Notes: generated by a model not told the origin, from the letters alone. A DNA stretch of 64,000 bases from UMGS1908 sp045655005 (GCA_045655005.1 JAZOOJ010000009.1:56778-120777); one strand, 5' to 3'; shown: positions 52,258 through 61,220, numbered from the stretch's first letter. Translations and numbers: made by a program.

Positions 52258-52301
52258 GGTATATTGCTAGTGTTTTTGTGTTTTAAATTAAAGGAGAAAA
52301 A

Positions 52302-53498
52302 ATGGGAAAAAACAAAAATGGTCTTGAAAAAGACAAAAAGAAAAAAGTGTCTTTCAATGTGTTATCAAAGAAAGGTTTAATGGGGCTTGTTCTTGCCGGT
52401 GTAATGGTGGCTAGTCCTGTTATGCTTACAGGTTGTTCTGGTGAAAAGGGTGATGTTGGAGCCGCAGGTAAAAGTGCTTATGAGCTTGCAGTTGAAAATG
52501 GTTTTGAAGGAACAATGCAAGAATGGTTAGAATCGTTAATTGGGGAATCCGGGGAATCCGGTGATTCGGTTGAGTTTCGGGCAACGGAAACTCATATTCA
52601 ATGGAAATATGTGGGAGAAGGCGTTTGGAAAGATTTAATATCTTTTGATAATCTTAAACAAAAAGAAAATGTTGTAGATGTTGAAGTCATTAATCAAAGA
52701 GGCTTTGAACTGTTTCAATCAAAATTGAATGGCATGAATAGTAATTATAAAGTGTCTTATGAATACGCGGATAATTACATAGTGGAAAGTTTTTTAAATT
52801 ATGGTGTTTATTTGCCAAGGTTGCAAAATTCTGCAAATCCAGATGAATGGTTGTGGTATACTAATATTTTAAATATGAGAATATCCATGCAATACAACTA
52901 TAATACAAAGGTTTCGGTTCCAGACGAGGGAATTGATTGGTTTAGTGGATATTCTTTAAATATTGTTGGAGAAACTGCATATGGTAAAACTCCCACAAAT
53001 GTTGTTACAGCGACATGTAAATATCAAAATGATATAGAAGAATATAAATGTGTGACTGGTGGAGGTTCTTTAAATTATTATTCAGATTCCAATGTAAGAG
53101 ATGAAGACTTTAACTATGAATTTGTTAAAGTTTTAAAGAGTTTTAAATATGAAGATGTTTTAAAATGTGAATTTAATGAAGCAGGGGATTGTGTTATATC
53201 ATTTAAGTTTAGTGGGAATAATAACAGCGATTACCCAATGAACAATAAATACACTTATGAATTTTATGTTAACAAAGATGGTGAAGTAATAAGATGTTAT
53301 GTCTATGAAAAGGGCTTTTTAGATTCAGAAACCCAAGGAGATTTATATTGTAAAATTAGCTATGAAAAGGGGGAATCTTTAATTGATAAAGATTTGCTTG
53401 ATGAGATATTTGAAATAGAAAAAGAACAAATCCTTGAGGACAATCCTTCATTAACATGTGAAGATTGGTATGACTTGTTTTTTTATGAAGAGAAATGA
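52302..53498 (+). CDS. Surface lipoprotein with short collagen-like segment, function unknown
   Basis: A 398-aa exported lipoprotein. A very basic start of about 23 residues precedes a hydrophobic stretch and the lipobox LTGC. A short collagen-like GEKGDVGAAGKS follows, then the motif AYELAVENGFEGTMQEWLESL (about 58-80 in total), then GESGESGD encoded by a nine-base tandem repeat, and HIQWKYVGEGVWKDLISF. This head is typical of surface lipoproteins in gut clostridia. The remaining roughly 270 residues are an unassigned domain rich in Tyr and Asn. AAAGGAG lies before ATG 52302. The leader upstream contains repeats and a possible leader peptide. Confidence 0.8.
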   Translation: MGKNKNGLEKDKKKKVSFNVLSKKGLMGLVLAGVMVASPVMLTGCSGEKGDVGAAGKSAYELAVENGFEGTMQEWLESLIGESGESGDSVEFRATETHIQWKYVGEGVWKDLISFDNLKQKENVVDVEVINQRGFELFQSKLNGMNSNYKVSYEYADNYIVESFLNYGVYLPRLQNSANPDEWLWYTNILNMRISMQYNYNTKVSVPDEGIDWFSGYSLNIVGETAYGKTPTNVVTATCKYQNDIEEYKCVTGGGSLNYYSDSNVRDEDFNYEFVKVLKSFKYEDVLKCEFNEAGDCVISFKFSGNNNSDYPMNNKYTYEFYVNKDGEVIRCYVYEKGFLDSETQGDLYCKISYEKGESLIDKDLLDEIFEIEKEQILEDNPSLTCEDWYDLFFYEEK

Positions 53499-53539
53499 TT
53501 GAAGTGAACCTCTTTATGGGTTTATCGAGTAAAAAGGTC

Positions 53540-53575
53540 TTAGGAAGAAATTTAAAATTTCTTCCTATTTTTTAT
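53540..53575 (+). terminator. Terminator of the lipoprotein gene
   Basis: TAGGAAGAAAT pairs with ATTTCTTCCTA across a five-base loop, followed by TTTTTTA. Confidence 0.92.
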
Positions 53576-53701
53576 GTAAAAATTTATAATACAAAAACTC
53601 GTGTTAAGAGTCTTAAAATTACTTTAACTCTTTTATTTTTTATGTGTTGGCTTGAATTTGATTGCAATAAGTATTTAAGTTGTGTTAAAATAAGTAAAAA
53701 T

Positions 53702-54235
53702 ATGGATAAAATTATAAAAGAAAATATTGTAGTTTGTTGTTTGGATTATAATATCGGCGTAAATGTCGCAAAGCGACTTGCTGATAGTCTTGATATGTAT
53801 TTTTTAGATATTCAAGGGCTTTATGAATTTGACATAAAACCAAGGACTATTGCAGAAACTATAAAAGAGCAAGGAATTGATTATTACCGCAATGAAATTT
53901 CTGGAACAATTAAATATGTAAGCACATTTAACAATTCTGTCATAGTGATAGAAAGTGGGGCGGTTGAAGAATTAAAGATTATTGAAAGGATTAAAGAGCA
54001 TTGTTTGATTATTTATGTTCGCTCATTCCCAAAGTGGGTTGAAAATGCAAATTACAAATTCGATTGCAAATCACAAGAAGAAGAAAATTTGTATAGGTTG
54101 ACCGATGATTGTGTTGTTTTAAGAGATAAGATGCTGTGTGAAAATGCTGAAATAATTGCTTATGGTGAAGAAAACAATATTCAAAGTTTTGTAGATAATA
54201 TTGAAAACAAGATAAAGAAGTTTTATGGGGTGTAA
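53702..54235 (+). CDS. Shikimate kinase-like protein with degenerate P-loop
   Basis: A 177-aa protein whose order of elements follows shikimate kinase: an N-terminal strand IVVCCLDYNIG, a helix VNVAKRLADSLDMYFLDIQGLYE, then TIAETIKEQGIDYYRNEISGTI, VIVIESGAVEE and LIIYVRSFP. The usual GxxGxGKS loop is replaced by CCLDYNIGVN without the key lysine, so ATP binding is doubtful. It may be a non-catalytic relative. ATG 53702 is used because the frame upstream crosses a terminator. No clear Shine-Dalgarno site is seen. It is two bases before the transketolase gene. Confidence 0.55.
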   Translation: MDKIIKENIVVCCLDYNIGVNVAKRLADSLDMYFLDIQGLYEFDIKPRTIAETIKEQGIDYYRNEISGTIKYVSTFNNSVIVIESGAVEELKIIERIKEHCLIIYVRSFPKWVENANYKFDCKSQEEENLYRLTDDCVVLRDKMLCENAEIIAYGEENNIQSFVDNIENKIKKFYGV

Positions 54236-54237
54236 CT

Positions 54238-56211
54238 ATGAAAACAATTGAAAGAAAAAGTATTGATAATTTAAGATATCTTTCTGCAACAATGATATCT
54301 AACGCAAAGTCGGGGCACACGGGAGTTGCGACTGGTGCAAGTGCAATATTTTATTCGTTGTTTGCAAACAATTTAAAGTTCTCGTCGTCAGACCCAACAT
54401 ATTTTAACAGAGATAGGTTTGTTATGTGTGCAGGACACGCATCGGCTTTACAATATGCAACATTGCATTGTTTCGGGTATGATTATTCGGGTCAAGATTT
54501 AAAAGATTTTAGAAAAAAAGACTCTAAAACCAAAGGTCACCCAAGTGTAAATCCAAATTTTGGGATTGATGCTACTTCTGGACCTCTTGGACAAGGTATT
54601 CCTATGGCTGTTGGAATGGCTATAGCAGAAAGAAAACTTGCAAGCAAGTTTAATAAAGACGGCTTTAACATTATCGATCACTACACCTATGTTTTTGCGG
54701 GTGACGGAAGTATGATGGAAGGTGTTACGAATGAGGCGTCTTCACTTGCGGGAAATTTAAAATTGAATAAATTGATTGTATTGTACGATTCGAATAATAT
54801 TACGATTGAGGGCGACACAAATCTAACATTTTCTGAGAATGTACTTGCGAGGTATAAGGCATTAGGTTGGAATACTTTGGAAGTAAAAAATGGAAAGAAT
54901 TCTGATGAGATTTCAAAGGCGATTGCAAGCGCAAAAGAACAAAAAGAAAGGCCTACGATTATTAAAATTAACACAACAATTGGTTATGGGACTACGTTTG
55001 AAGGAATGGCTAAAAGTCATGGAGTAGCACTTAATCATGAAGACCTTTTAAAGATGAAAGGAAAACTTGGGCTATCTGTTGCAGAGTTTGAACTTGACTG
55101 TGATGTCAAAGAGCATTTTGCACAGATTATAGCAAGCAAAGAAAAGGAAATTGCTAAAGAGAAAAAAGCTCTTGAAAGTTTTAAAAAACAAAACCCATTT
55201 GAATATAATGAATTGTTTAAATGGCTTTCAGACTATTACAGCAAAAATGTTGCTTGGGAAAATATTCAATTAACAAAGACTGATGAAGCAACAAGAGTTA
55301 GTGGTAGGGGTGTGTTTAACAGACTTGCTGAATTTATACCAAATCTAATTTGTGGAAGTGCGGATTTGGCAGATAGTACTGGCTGTAAAATTAAAGATGG
55401 CGGATATTTTTCTGCAGAAAATCCAGAGGGCAGGAACATTTGTTTTGGAATAAGAGAGCATGCTATGGCAAGTATTTGTAATGGTATTGCACTGCACGGT
55501 GGTTTTAGGGTTGCCTGTTCCACATTTATGGTTTTCTCAGATTATATGCGACACGCTATAAGAATGAGTGCGTTGATGAGGTTGAATGTGATTTATATTT
55601 TAACACATGACAGTATTGCTGTTGGATATGACGGGGCAACACATCAGCCAGTTGAATATAACGCTATGCATAGAGCGACCCCAAATCTAATTTTTATAAG
55701 ACCTGCTGACCAAAATGAAACAAAAGGGGCTTATCAGATTGCAATAGAGTCAAAATTGCCAACGGTTATTGCACTTTCAAGACAAGTTGTAGACTACCTA
55801 CCAAATTTAACACGTGAAGATATTGGCTTTGGTGGATATCCAATTGTTAAAAATAAAACCCCTAAAGCAGTTTTAATTGCGTCTGGAAGCGAGGTGGGTG
55901 TATGCGTAGATGCTTGCAAATCGCTTAAAGCTAAGGGTGTTGATGTTGATGTTATTTCAATGCCGTCTACTACACTTTTTGATGCTATGGGTGTTGAATA
56001 CAAAAACAATGTTTTAAATTCAAATGTTAGAAAAAGAATATTTGTCGAGGCGTCAAAAGATGATGGTCTTTATAAATACGTTGGGCTTGATGGAAAGGTT
56101 GTTGGTGTTAATACTTTTGGTTATACATCAAATGGAGATGAGATTATGAAAGACTTTGGTTTTACCGCAGAAAATATCGAAAAGGAAATTATTAATTTAA
56201 TTAAAGGTTAA
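54238..56211 (+). CDS. tkt: Transketolase
   Basis: Thiamine-diphosphate enzyme of the pentose phosphate pathway (657 aa, full length). It has an N-terminal region with KSGHTGVATGASAI (usually KSGHPG), GHASALQYATLH, TSGPLGQGIPMAVGMA and the ThDP/metal motif GDGSMMEGVTNEASSLAG...DSNNITIEG. The middle domain has the conserved Glu in FGIREHAMASICNGIALHG, and TFMVFSDYMRHAIRMSALM follows. All cofactor residues appear intact. The Pro-to-Thr change in the first motif is the only deviation noticed. It lies two bases after the shikimate kinase-like gene and three bases before idi. Confidence 0.96.
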   Translation: MKTIERKSIDNLRYLSATMISNAKSGHTGVATGASAIFYSLFANNLKFSSSDPTYFNRDRFVMCAGHASALQYATLHCFGYDYSGQDLKDFRKKDSKTKGHPSVNPNFGIDATSGPLGQGIPMAVGMAIAERKLASKFNKDGFNIIDHYTYVFAGDGSMMEGVTNEASSLAGNLKLNKLIVLYDSNNITIEGDTNLTFSENVLARYKALGWNTLEVKNGKNSDEISKAIASAKEQKERPTIIKINTTIGYGTTFEGMAKSHGVALNHEDLLKMKGKLGLSVAEFELDCDVKEHFAQIIASKEKEIAKEKKALESFKKQNPFEYNELFKWLSDYYSKNVAWENIQLTKTDEATRVSGRGVFNRLAEFIPNLICGSADLADSTGCKIKDGGYFSAENPEGRNICFGIREHAMASICNGIALHGGFRVACSTFMVFSDYMRHAIRMSALMRLNVIYILTHDSIAVGYDGATHQPVEYNAMHRATPNLIFIRPADQNETKGAYQIAIESKLPTVIALSRQVVDYLPNLTREDIGFGGYPIVKNKTPKAVLIASGSEVGVCVDACKSLKAKGVDVDVISMPSTTLFDAMGVEYKNNVLNSNVRKRIFVEASKDDGLYKYVGLDGKVVGVNTFGYTSNGDEIMKDFGFTAENIEKEIINLIKG

Positions 56212-56214
56212 TTT

Positions 56215-56727
56215 ATGCGTAAACTTGCGTTAGTTGATTATTTAGATAAAGAAATTGGTGTATGTGAAAAAATTGAGGCACATAAAAAAGCTCTATTACA
56301 TAGGGCTTTTTCTGTTGTTTTGTTTAACCAAGATGGCGAGATGCTAATTCAAAGGCGTGCAAAGGGGAAATATCACAGTGGCGGGCTTTTAACAAATTCG
56401 TGTTGTTCACACCCTGAACCAAATAAATCAGTTATTGAATGTGCAAAAGAAAGGTTGGTTGAAGAACTTGGGGTGAAAGTCGACGACTTGACAGATATTG
56501 GAAGTTTTGTCTATTTTAACAGGTTTGACGATGGTCTTGTTGAATATGAATTAGACCACGTAATTGTTGGTTACTATGACGGAGAAATCGTGTTAAATTA
56601 TGAAGAAGCCAGCGAATTTTATTGGAAGTCAGTAGCCCAAGTTGAAAAAGAATTATTACATAATCCAGCAGACTATACTGTATGGTTTAAAGAAGTGTTT
56701 TATTTGTTAAAGAAAAATATGATGTAG
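56215..56727 (+). CDS. idi: Isopentenyl-diphosphate delta-isomerase, type 1
   Basis: Interconverts isopentenyl and dimethylallyl diphosphate for isoprenoid synthesis. The 170-aa protein has the Nudix fold, with HRAFSVVLFNQDG near 29-41, the catalytic cysteine in TNSCCSHP (C64 by alignment with E. coli TNSVCGHP), ECAKERLVEELGV as the Nudix helix, and VEYELDHV with the second catalytic Glu. Many clostridia use type 2 Idi, so a type 1 enzyme is worth noting. It is the last gene of a transketolase operon, three bases after the stop, with a terminator behind it. Confidence 0.9.
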   Translation: MRKLALVDYLDKEIGVCEKIEAHKKALLHRAFSVVLFNQDGEMLIQRRAKGKYHSGGLLTNSCCSHPEPNKSVIECAKERLVEELGVKVDDLTDIGSFVYFNRFDDGLVEYELDHVIVGYYDGEIVLNYEEASEFYWKSVAQVEKELLHNPADYTVWFKEVFYLLKKNMM

Positions 56728-56739
56728 AAATAAGAATAG

Positions 56740-56784
56740 AAGTAAAGACTCTGAACGAGAAATTCGTTTAGAGTCTTTTATTGT
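56740..56784 (+). terminator. Terminator of the transketolase-idi operon
   Basis: Outer stem AAAGACTCT with AGAGTCTTT and inner stem GAACGA with TTCGTTT around GAAAT, followed by TATTGTG. Confidence 0.85.
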
Positions 56785-56804
56785 GCAAATCCATTATTTC
56801 AAAG

Positions 56805-56814
56805 TACGACAAAT
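56805..56814 (-). promoter_or_regulatory. Spo0A-box-like site upstream of spoIIA
   Basis: On the minus strand the sequence TTTGTCG (56813-56807) matches seven bases of the 0A-box consensus TTTGTCGAAA. It lies about 75 bases before the spoIIAA start, where Spo0A-dependent control is expected. Single-site match, so tentative. Confidence 0.4.
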
Positions 56815-56890
56815 TATTGTTTTTTATTTTTTGTGTGAAATTCTAAATATTAGTATTATTAGGTAATTGAAGGAAAAGGGAGGTATAAAA

Positions 56891-57202
56891 ATGCAAGTAA
56901 CATACAAGTGTAGTGGAAGTAGTTGTGTAGTGAATTTATGCGGAGAACTTGATGATTGTTCGGCTTCATATGTCAGGCAACAAATGGATGAAATATTTTC
57001 ATCGCTTCAACCATTTTCGCAGGTTGTTATAGATTTTCAAAATGTATCTTTTATGGATAGTACAGGGATTGGGGTTTTAATTGGAAGATATAAGAAGTTT
57101 GAGCCGTCGTTAATTTCATTTTCGATTAAAAATCCAAATCGTACAGTCGACAGAATTTTAAAAATGACAGGGATATATAATATTATTCCAAAGGTCGCCT
57201 AA
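56891..57202 (+). CDS. spoIIAA: Anti-sigma-F factor antagonist SpoIIAA
   Basis: A 103-aa STAS-domain protein that, when dephosphorylated, frees sigma-F from SpoIIAB in the forespore. The phosphorylation site is S57 in FMDSTGIGVLIGRYKK, the diagnostic motif. ATG 56891 is chosen, with GGGAGG upstream; an in-frame ATG at 56867 lacks a ribosome site. It is the first gene of the spoIIAA-spoIIAB-sigF operon. Confidence 0.95.
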   Translation: MQVTYKCSGSSCVVNLCGELDDCSASYVRQQMDEIFSSLQPFSQVVIDFQNVSFMDSTGIGVLIGRYKKFEPSLISFSIKNPNRTVDRILKMTGIYNIIPKVA

Positions 57203-57224
57203 ATTGTTTTAAGGAGTATATAAT

Positions 57225-57716
57225 ATGATGAATGAAAATTATACAATGATAGAAAAGTTTTTAAGTGAAAAACTTGAAATAGACAATGCAATAGAAATTA
57301 AAATGGACGCAAAGCAAGAAAATGAAAAACTTGCGAGGAATTTGATTGCGAGTTTTCTTCTTGAGTTAAATCCAAGTATAGAAGAGATTAGTGATGTTAA
57401 AACGGTCATTAGTGAAGCGGTAACAAACTGCATTGTTCACGGATATAACAAGGGTAAGGGGATTATTACAATACAAGCAAAACTTTCAGGCAACTTTTTG
57501 TTTTTAAAGATTGCAGATAATGGAGTTGGAATTTCGGATATAAAAAAAGCTATGCAACCATTTTTTACGACTAAGCCAGATGAAGAACGTTCGGGAATGG
57601 GATTTACTGTTATGGAAACCTTTATGGACGAAATTGATGTAGTTGAAAATATTGGCGGTGGAGTTGTTGTGTATATGTCAAAAGAAATTCTTTCTGCGGA
57701 GAATGTTGCAGTATGA
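57225..57716 (+). CDS. spoIIAB: Anti-sigma-F factor SpoIIAB
   Basis: A 163-aa serine kinase and anti-sigma factor of the GHKL ATPase fold. It has the N-box EAVTNCIVHGY, the G1 box IADNGVGISDI and the G2 box RSGMGFTVMETF. It binds sigma-F or phosphorylates SpoIIAA. At 163 aa it is longer than B. subtilis SpoIIAB (146 aa), with roughly 17 extra N-terminal residues. AAGGAG lies before ATG 57225. Its stop overlaps the sigF start by four bases, so both are made in matched amounts. Confidence 0.95.
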   Translation: MMNENYTMIEKFLSEKLEIDNAIEIKMDAKQENEKLARNLIASFLLELNPSIEEISDVKTVISEAVTNCIVHGYNKGKGIITIQAKLSGNFLFLKIADNGVGISDIKKAMQPFFTTKPDEERSGMGFTVMETFMDEIDVVENIGGGVVVYMSKEILSAENVAV

Positions 57717-58450
57717 GTGAATTTCAGTTGCTTTCTACGGAAGAAACTGAGACTTTAATTAAACTTGCTCAAAGTGGAGATGAAAATGCAAAAGAAAAAT
57801 TGCTTAATGGCAACTATCCTTTAATTAAAAGCATAGTTAGAAGGTTCTCAAGGAAATCTTTGGAATACGATGACTTGTACCAACTCGGTTGTGTTGGTTT
57901 TGTAAAGGCTGTTAATAATTTTAGTTTGGACTATGGGGTTAAATTTTCAACCTATGCAGTACCGATGATCGCTGGTGAAATTAAAAGGTTTTTGCGTGAT
58001 GATGGCTCTATAAAAATTGCAAGGTCGATTAAGACTCTTGCAATTAAAATAAACAAGTATTTAGATGACTTTAAAAGAGAGGGGAGAGATGCTCCAACGA
58101 CCAAAGAAATTGCACAAGAATTTAATGTTGAAGAGCAAGATGTATTACTTGCTATGGACTCTGCATTTTGCTTGGTGTATCTTTATGATAAAACTGCGGA
58201 TAAAAGCGAGTCAAGTCCAAACCTTTTAGATAAATTGGTAAAAATTGAAAATGAAGATGTTGAAATTGAAAAGATAATGTTAAAAGAGCATATAAGCAAA
58301 TTGCCGATAAAAGAAAGAAAAGTTTTAATACTAAGGTATTTTAGGGGGAAGACACAAACAGAGATTGCGAAAATGATGGGAGTATCTCAGGTTCAAATAA
58401 GTAGAATCGAGGCAAAAACTTTAAAATATTTAAGAAGTGCATTATCTTAG
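57713..58450 (+). CDS. sigF: Forespore sigma factor sigma-F (SpoIIAC)
   Basis: A 245-aa sigma factor that directs the first forespore-specific transcription. Region 2 has DDLYQLGCVGFVKAVNNFSLDYGVKFSTYAVPMI, region 3 GAPTTKEIAQEFNV-type residues, and region 4 TQTEIAKMMGVSQVQISRIEAKTLKYL. Position behind spoIIAB with a four-base overlap identifies it as sigma-F rather than sigma-G. The stop codon overlaps the stop codon of the converging DUF4363-like gene, leaving no room for a terminator. Confidence 0.95.
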   Translation: MSEFQLLSTEETETLIKLAQSGDENAKEKLLNGNYPLIKSIVRRFSRKSLEYDDLYQLGCVGFVKAVNNFSLDYGVKFSTYAVPMIAGEIKRFLRDDGSIKIARSIKTLAIKINKYLDDFKREGRDAPTTKEIAQEFNVEEQDVLLAMDSAFCLVYLYDKTADKSESSPNLLDKLVKIENEDVEIEKIMLKEHISKLPIKERKVLILRYFRGKTQTEIAKMMGVSQVQISRIEAKTLKYLRSALS

Positions 58451-58842
58451 ATTACATTTTGAATACTAAATCTATAATCTTCGCTGTAATGGTTGCAGTA
58501 ATCAATTAGATTATTTAGCTCTGTATAGGCTTCTTCGTAGTTATTTCGTTCGGTGTAGCTTGTAATTCTTGAAAGGCCAACCTCAACGTCTTTAATACCT
58601 GTGTGCCAAACAAAAAATTTGAGAACTTTTGTGCGGTTTTGCCATCTGTGATGTAGGTCTTTTAATGTTGAAATATTTTCTTTGGTGTCGATTGCTTCTG
58701 GTGTTTTTGCAAGGTCTTGCTCTATTACAACAAGTTCGCTAGAAAGGGTGTCAAATGAAGTTATTATGTAATTTGATTCAAATATGCCCATAGTTATAAT
58801 AATTGCTATAAAACATATAATTGCTATTATCTTTTTTGTCAT
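58447..58842 (-). CDS. DUF4363-like membrane-anchored protein
   Basis: A 131-aa protein with one N-terminal membrane helix (about 4-24) and a helical extracytoplasmic domain with HHRWQNRTKVLKFFVWHTGIKDVE. The W-x-x-R and H-x-E-type pattern and the neighbourhood fit DUF4363, which is usually encoded beside a DUF421/YetF protein in spore-formers. ATG 58842 has TAGGAG upstream. It lies 10 bases after the DUF421 gene. Its 3' end overlaps sigF tail to tail by four bases. Confidence 0.8.
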   Translation of the reverse strand: MTKKIIAIICFIAIIITMGIFESNYIITSFDTLSSELVVIEQDLAKTPEAIDTKENISTLKDLHHRWQNRTKVLKFFVWHTGIKDVEVGLSRITSYTERNNYEEAYTELNNLIDYCNHYSEDYRFSIQNVI

Positions 58843-58852
58843 ATAATTTCTC

Positions 58853-59572
58853 CTACCAGCGACCATGTCCGTTATAATCAATTGTAAAACTTTTGGCTTC
58901 GCCATTTATGGCTTGTGCAAAAACTTCACCATTGGCGTCTAATGTCATCAAAAGAATGTCTTTGTGGTTTTTTCCACCTGCCTTTTTTATACACTCAGAA
59001 ATTTGACCATCTGTAATCCCTGTAAGGCTAATATTTTCTTTCATTAGTCTTTTGTCCATAATAATTGATACTGGAAGGCTTGCTGGGTCGGGTTTTATTT
59101 TTATGTCTTCACGAGTGACATTTTCTTGGGCTGATTTTTTGATTATGCAAAGTTTACCATTCGTTTCAATGATGGCGTATGCTACGTCGTCGATGTTGTA
59201 AACGTCTGAACATCGTAATGCTTCTATTAAATCGTCAAGATTCATATTTAATGCTTTTAACTCTTTATAGTTTATACCATTTGGTGTAATTACGATTGCA
59301 GAACGTCCACTTATCAAATATCTTGCCTTCATACTTTTTCTTGAAATGAAACAAATAAAGAAGTGCAAAATAATAATACTAAAAATAGGTATTATTCCGT
59401 GTAATATCGGAACAGAAATTTCAGACATAGGAATGGTCGCAAGGTCTGCAATTATAAGGGTAATGACAAACTCAAATGGTTGCATTTCTCCTACCTGTCT
59501 TTTCCCCATAAACCTTACAGCAAATAAAACAAATAAAAATATTATTATTGAACGAACAAACATATTAATCAT
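58853..59572 (-). CDS. DUF421/YetF-family membrane protein
   Basis: A 239-aa protein with three N-terminal membrane helices (VRSIIIFLFVLFAVRFMGKRQVGEMQPFEFVITL is the hallmark start) and a cytoplasmic domain with ALRCSDVYNIDDVAYAIIETNGKL. This is DUF421, represented by B. subtilis YetF and YdfR. The biochemical role is unknown, and some members are linked to spore properties in Bacillus. It is paired with the DUF4363-like gene and lies between sigF and spoVB, so a sporulation role is plausible. The start may be ATG 59572 or the ATG three codons later. Confidence 0.88.
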   Translation of the reverse strand: MINMFVRSIIIFLFVLFAVRFMGKRQVGEMQPFEFVITLIIADLATIPMSEISVPILHGIIPIFSIIILHFFICFISRKSMKARYLISGRSAIVITPNGINYKELKALNMNLDDLIEALRCSDVYNIDDVAYAIIETNGKLCIIKKSAQENVTREDIKIKPDPASLPVSIIMDKRLMKENISLTGITDGQISECIKKAGGKNHKDILLMTLDANGEVFAQAINGEAKSFTIDYNGHGRW

Positions 59573-59642
59573 AATGGTAATAGTTTGTTCGTTTTTCTTT
59601 TTTATTTACTATTGTATAAGAAAATAGTAGTCGAAATTTGTC

Positions 59643-61115
59643 TTAAATATTATTGCGTCTGGTTGTTTTTGGCAGAAGGGCGGAGATATCTATCATATTA
59701 AATGTTAAAAGAAGAATTGCTAGTGCAGATACTGACACCCCAGATGATAAGACGATTGAAAGAATTGTGCTATTCATTGTCTTTGTACAGATTCCGTCAA
59801 TAAACAAAGCAAATAGGCAAGCAGGAATACACATTATTATATTTTTTAACAAAACTTTAAATGGCTCATTTGTTAAATATTTTCTAATTGCGAATAAAGA
59901 TAAAATGGTTTGTAATAATGACATTCCGCCAAAACCAATGATTAATGCATAAATGCCTAAATATTTTGGCAAGAAGATGACACAGCCTATTAATACTGCA
60001 CTACAAAATAAATTTATTATAAGACATATTTTTTCTTTATTTAAGGCGTTTAAAATTGCCGAAGTAATTTGAGCGAGTCCAAGTGGTAGCAAAAGGAAAC
60101 TGCCGGATTGAAGTAGTTGTCCTGCTAGTTTGTTTCCAAAAAGCCAAACGCCTATCTCATCTCCTAGCACCAAGAAGATGGGGAAGAGTATTAATGATAT
60201 GATAATTGAATAAGACACTGATTTGTTGACTTGGTTCTTAACGGCTGTAAAATCTGGGCTTGATAGTTCAGGAAGAAGCGCCACTGCAATTGAACCAATA
60301 ATTGTTCCTGGAATTGTAATAAGTGGGAATACCATACCGGTTACAACTCCATACTCGCTGACTGCTGTGGTAAGGCTTACGCCACTTGCAGAGAGTGTTG
60401 CGGGAAATATTACACTTATCAGCATAGCAATAAGACTTGTTCCAATTCTTACAATTGCAATAGGTGAACTTTCTTTAATTAATGGTGGTACTGATTTAAG
60501 TGATATGTTCAGTTTACCGCCTTGCCTGAAGAATATTATAATTGCGATGATTGAACTTAGTCCGCATGCTAAGGTGTAGGTTATTGACGCTTTAATTTCG
60601 CCATTTAAATTTAATACTATTGAGAAAATAACTATGCAACAAATATATCTAATTATTTGTTCTAATAATTCAATAAAGCCCAAGGTGAAAAAGTTTTTTT
60701 TGCCCCAGAATGAACCTCTAAAAGGGATATAAAGAGCAGTAAAAAACACCGCAGGTAAAAGAATATATAAACAATTAAGCGATTGCTGTTGACCCCAAAG
60801 TGTACTAAATAGTGAAGGGAAGAGAATTATAGCAACTACAACAACTAATGTAATAGATAAACTGACAATAATGCCGGCACCTACAATTTTCCCTTCGCTT
60901 GAATTTTCTTTTGCTATTTTTCTTGAAATTACCAGTGGTAGACCACTGGTGACAAGAGAACATAACAGAAAGAACGCACTAAGAGAAATTTGATAAAATC
61001 CTAGTGCTTCGGCACCGATTTTCCTTGAAATATATATTTTAATTAAAAAACCGAGAATTCTTGTTATTATCCCAAGAATGGTGGTTATAACAACTGCTTT
61101 TAAAAATTTTTTCAT
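59643..61115 (-). CDS. spoVB: Stage V sporulation protein B-like lipid flippase
   Basis: A 490-aa polytopic membrane protein of the MOP/MATE-like flippase superfamily with about 14 helices. It starts KKFLKAVVITTILGIITRILGFLIKIYISRKIGAEALGFYQ, the characteristic SpoVB beginning. In B. subtilis SpoVB is needed for spore cortex and is thought to flip lipid-linked peptidoglycan precursors. Related MurJ/YtgP proteins share the fold, and I prefer SpoVB because of the sequence start and the sporulation neighbourhood. The gene is minus strand, in the same direction as the DUF421 pair, 70 bases upstream of it. Confidence 0.88.
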   Translation of the reverse strand: MKKFLKAVVITTILGIITRILGFLIKIYISRKIGAEALGFYQISLSAFFLLCSLVTSGLPLVISRKIAKENSSEGKIVGAGIIVSLSITLVVVVAIILFPSLFSTLWGQQQSLNCLYILLPAVFFTALYIPFRGSFWGKKNFFTLGFIELLEQIIRYICCIVIFSIVLNLNGEIKASITYTLACGLSSIIAIIIFFRQGGKLNISLKSVPPLIKESSPIAIVRIGTSLIAMLISVIFPATLSASGVSLTTAVSEYGVVTGMVFPLITIPGTIIGSIAVALLPELSSPDFTAVKNQVNKSVSYSIIISLILFPIFLVLGDEIGVWLFGNKLAGQLLQSGSFLLLPLGLAQITSAILNALNKEKICLIINLFCSAVLIGCVIFLPKYLGIYALIIGFGGMSLLQTILSLFAIRKYLTNEPFKVLLKNIIMCIPACLFALFIDGICTKTMNSTILSIVLSSGVSVSALAILLLTFNMIDISALLPKTTRRNNI

Positions 61116-61168
61116 AGTTTATAATATTTAAAAATTTAGCCAGTTATGAATTAATAGTTGCCAAATGT

Positions 61169-61197
61169 TTGACAAGCGTAGTAAAATTATATATAAG
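61169..61197 (+). promoter_or_regulatory. Promoter of the GNAT-like gene
   Basis: TTGACA (61169-61174), 17-base spacer, TATAAG (61192-61197), 23 bases before the start codon. Confidence 0.65.
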
Positions 61198-61220
61198 AAA
61201 AATTGTAAGGGGTGTTACGG

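Noticed and set aside
53495..53701. 69-residue N-terminal extension of the shikimate kinase-like protein
   Set aside because: It would cross the strong terminator at 53540-53575 and has no similarity to the family.
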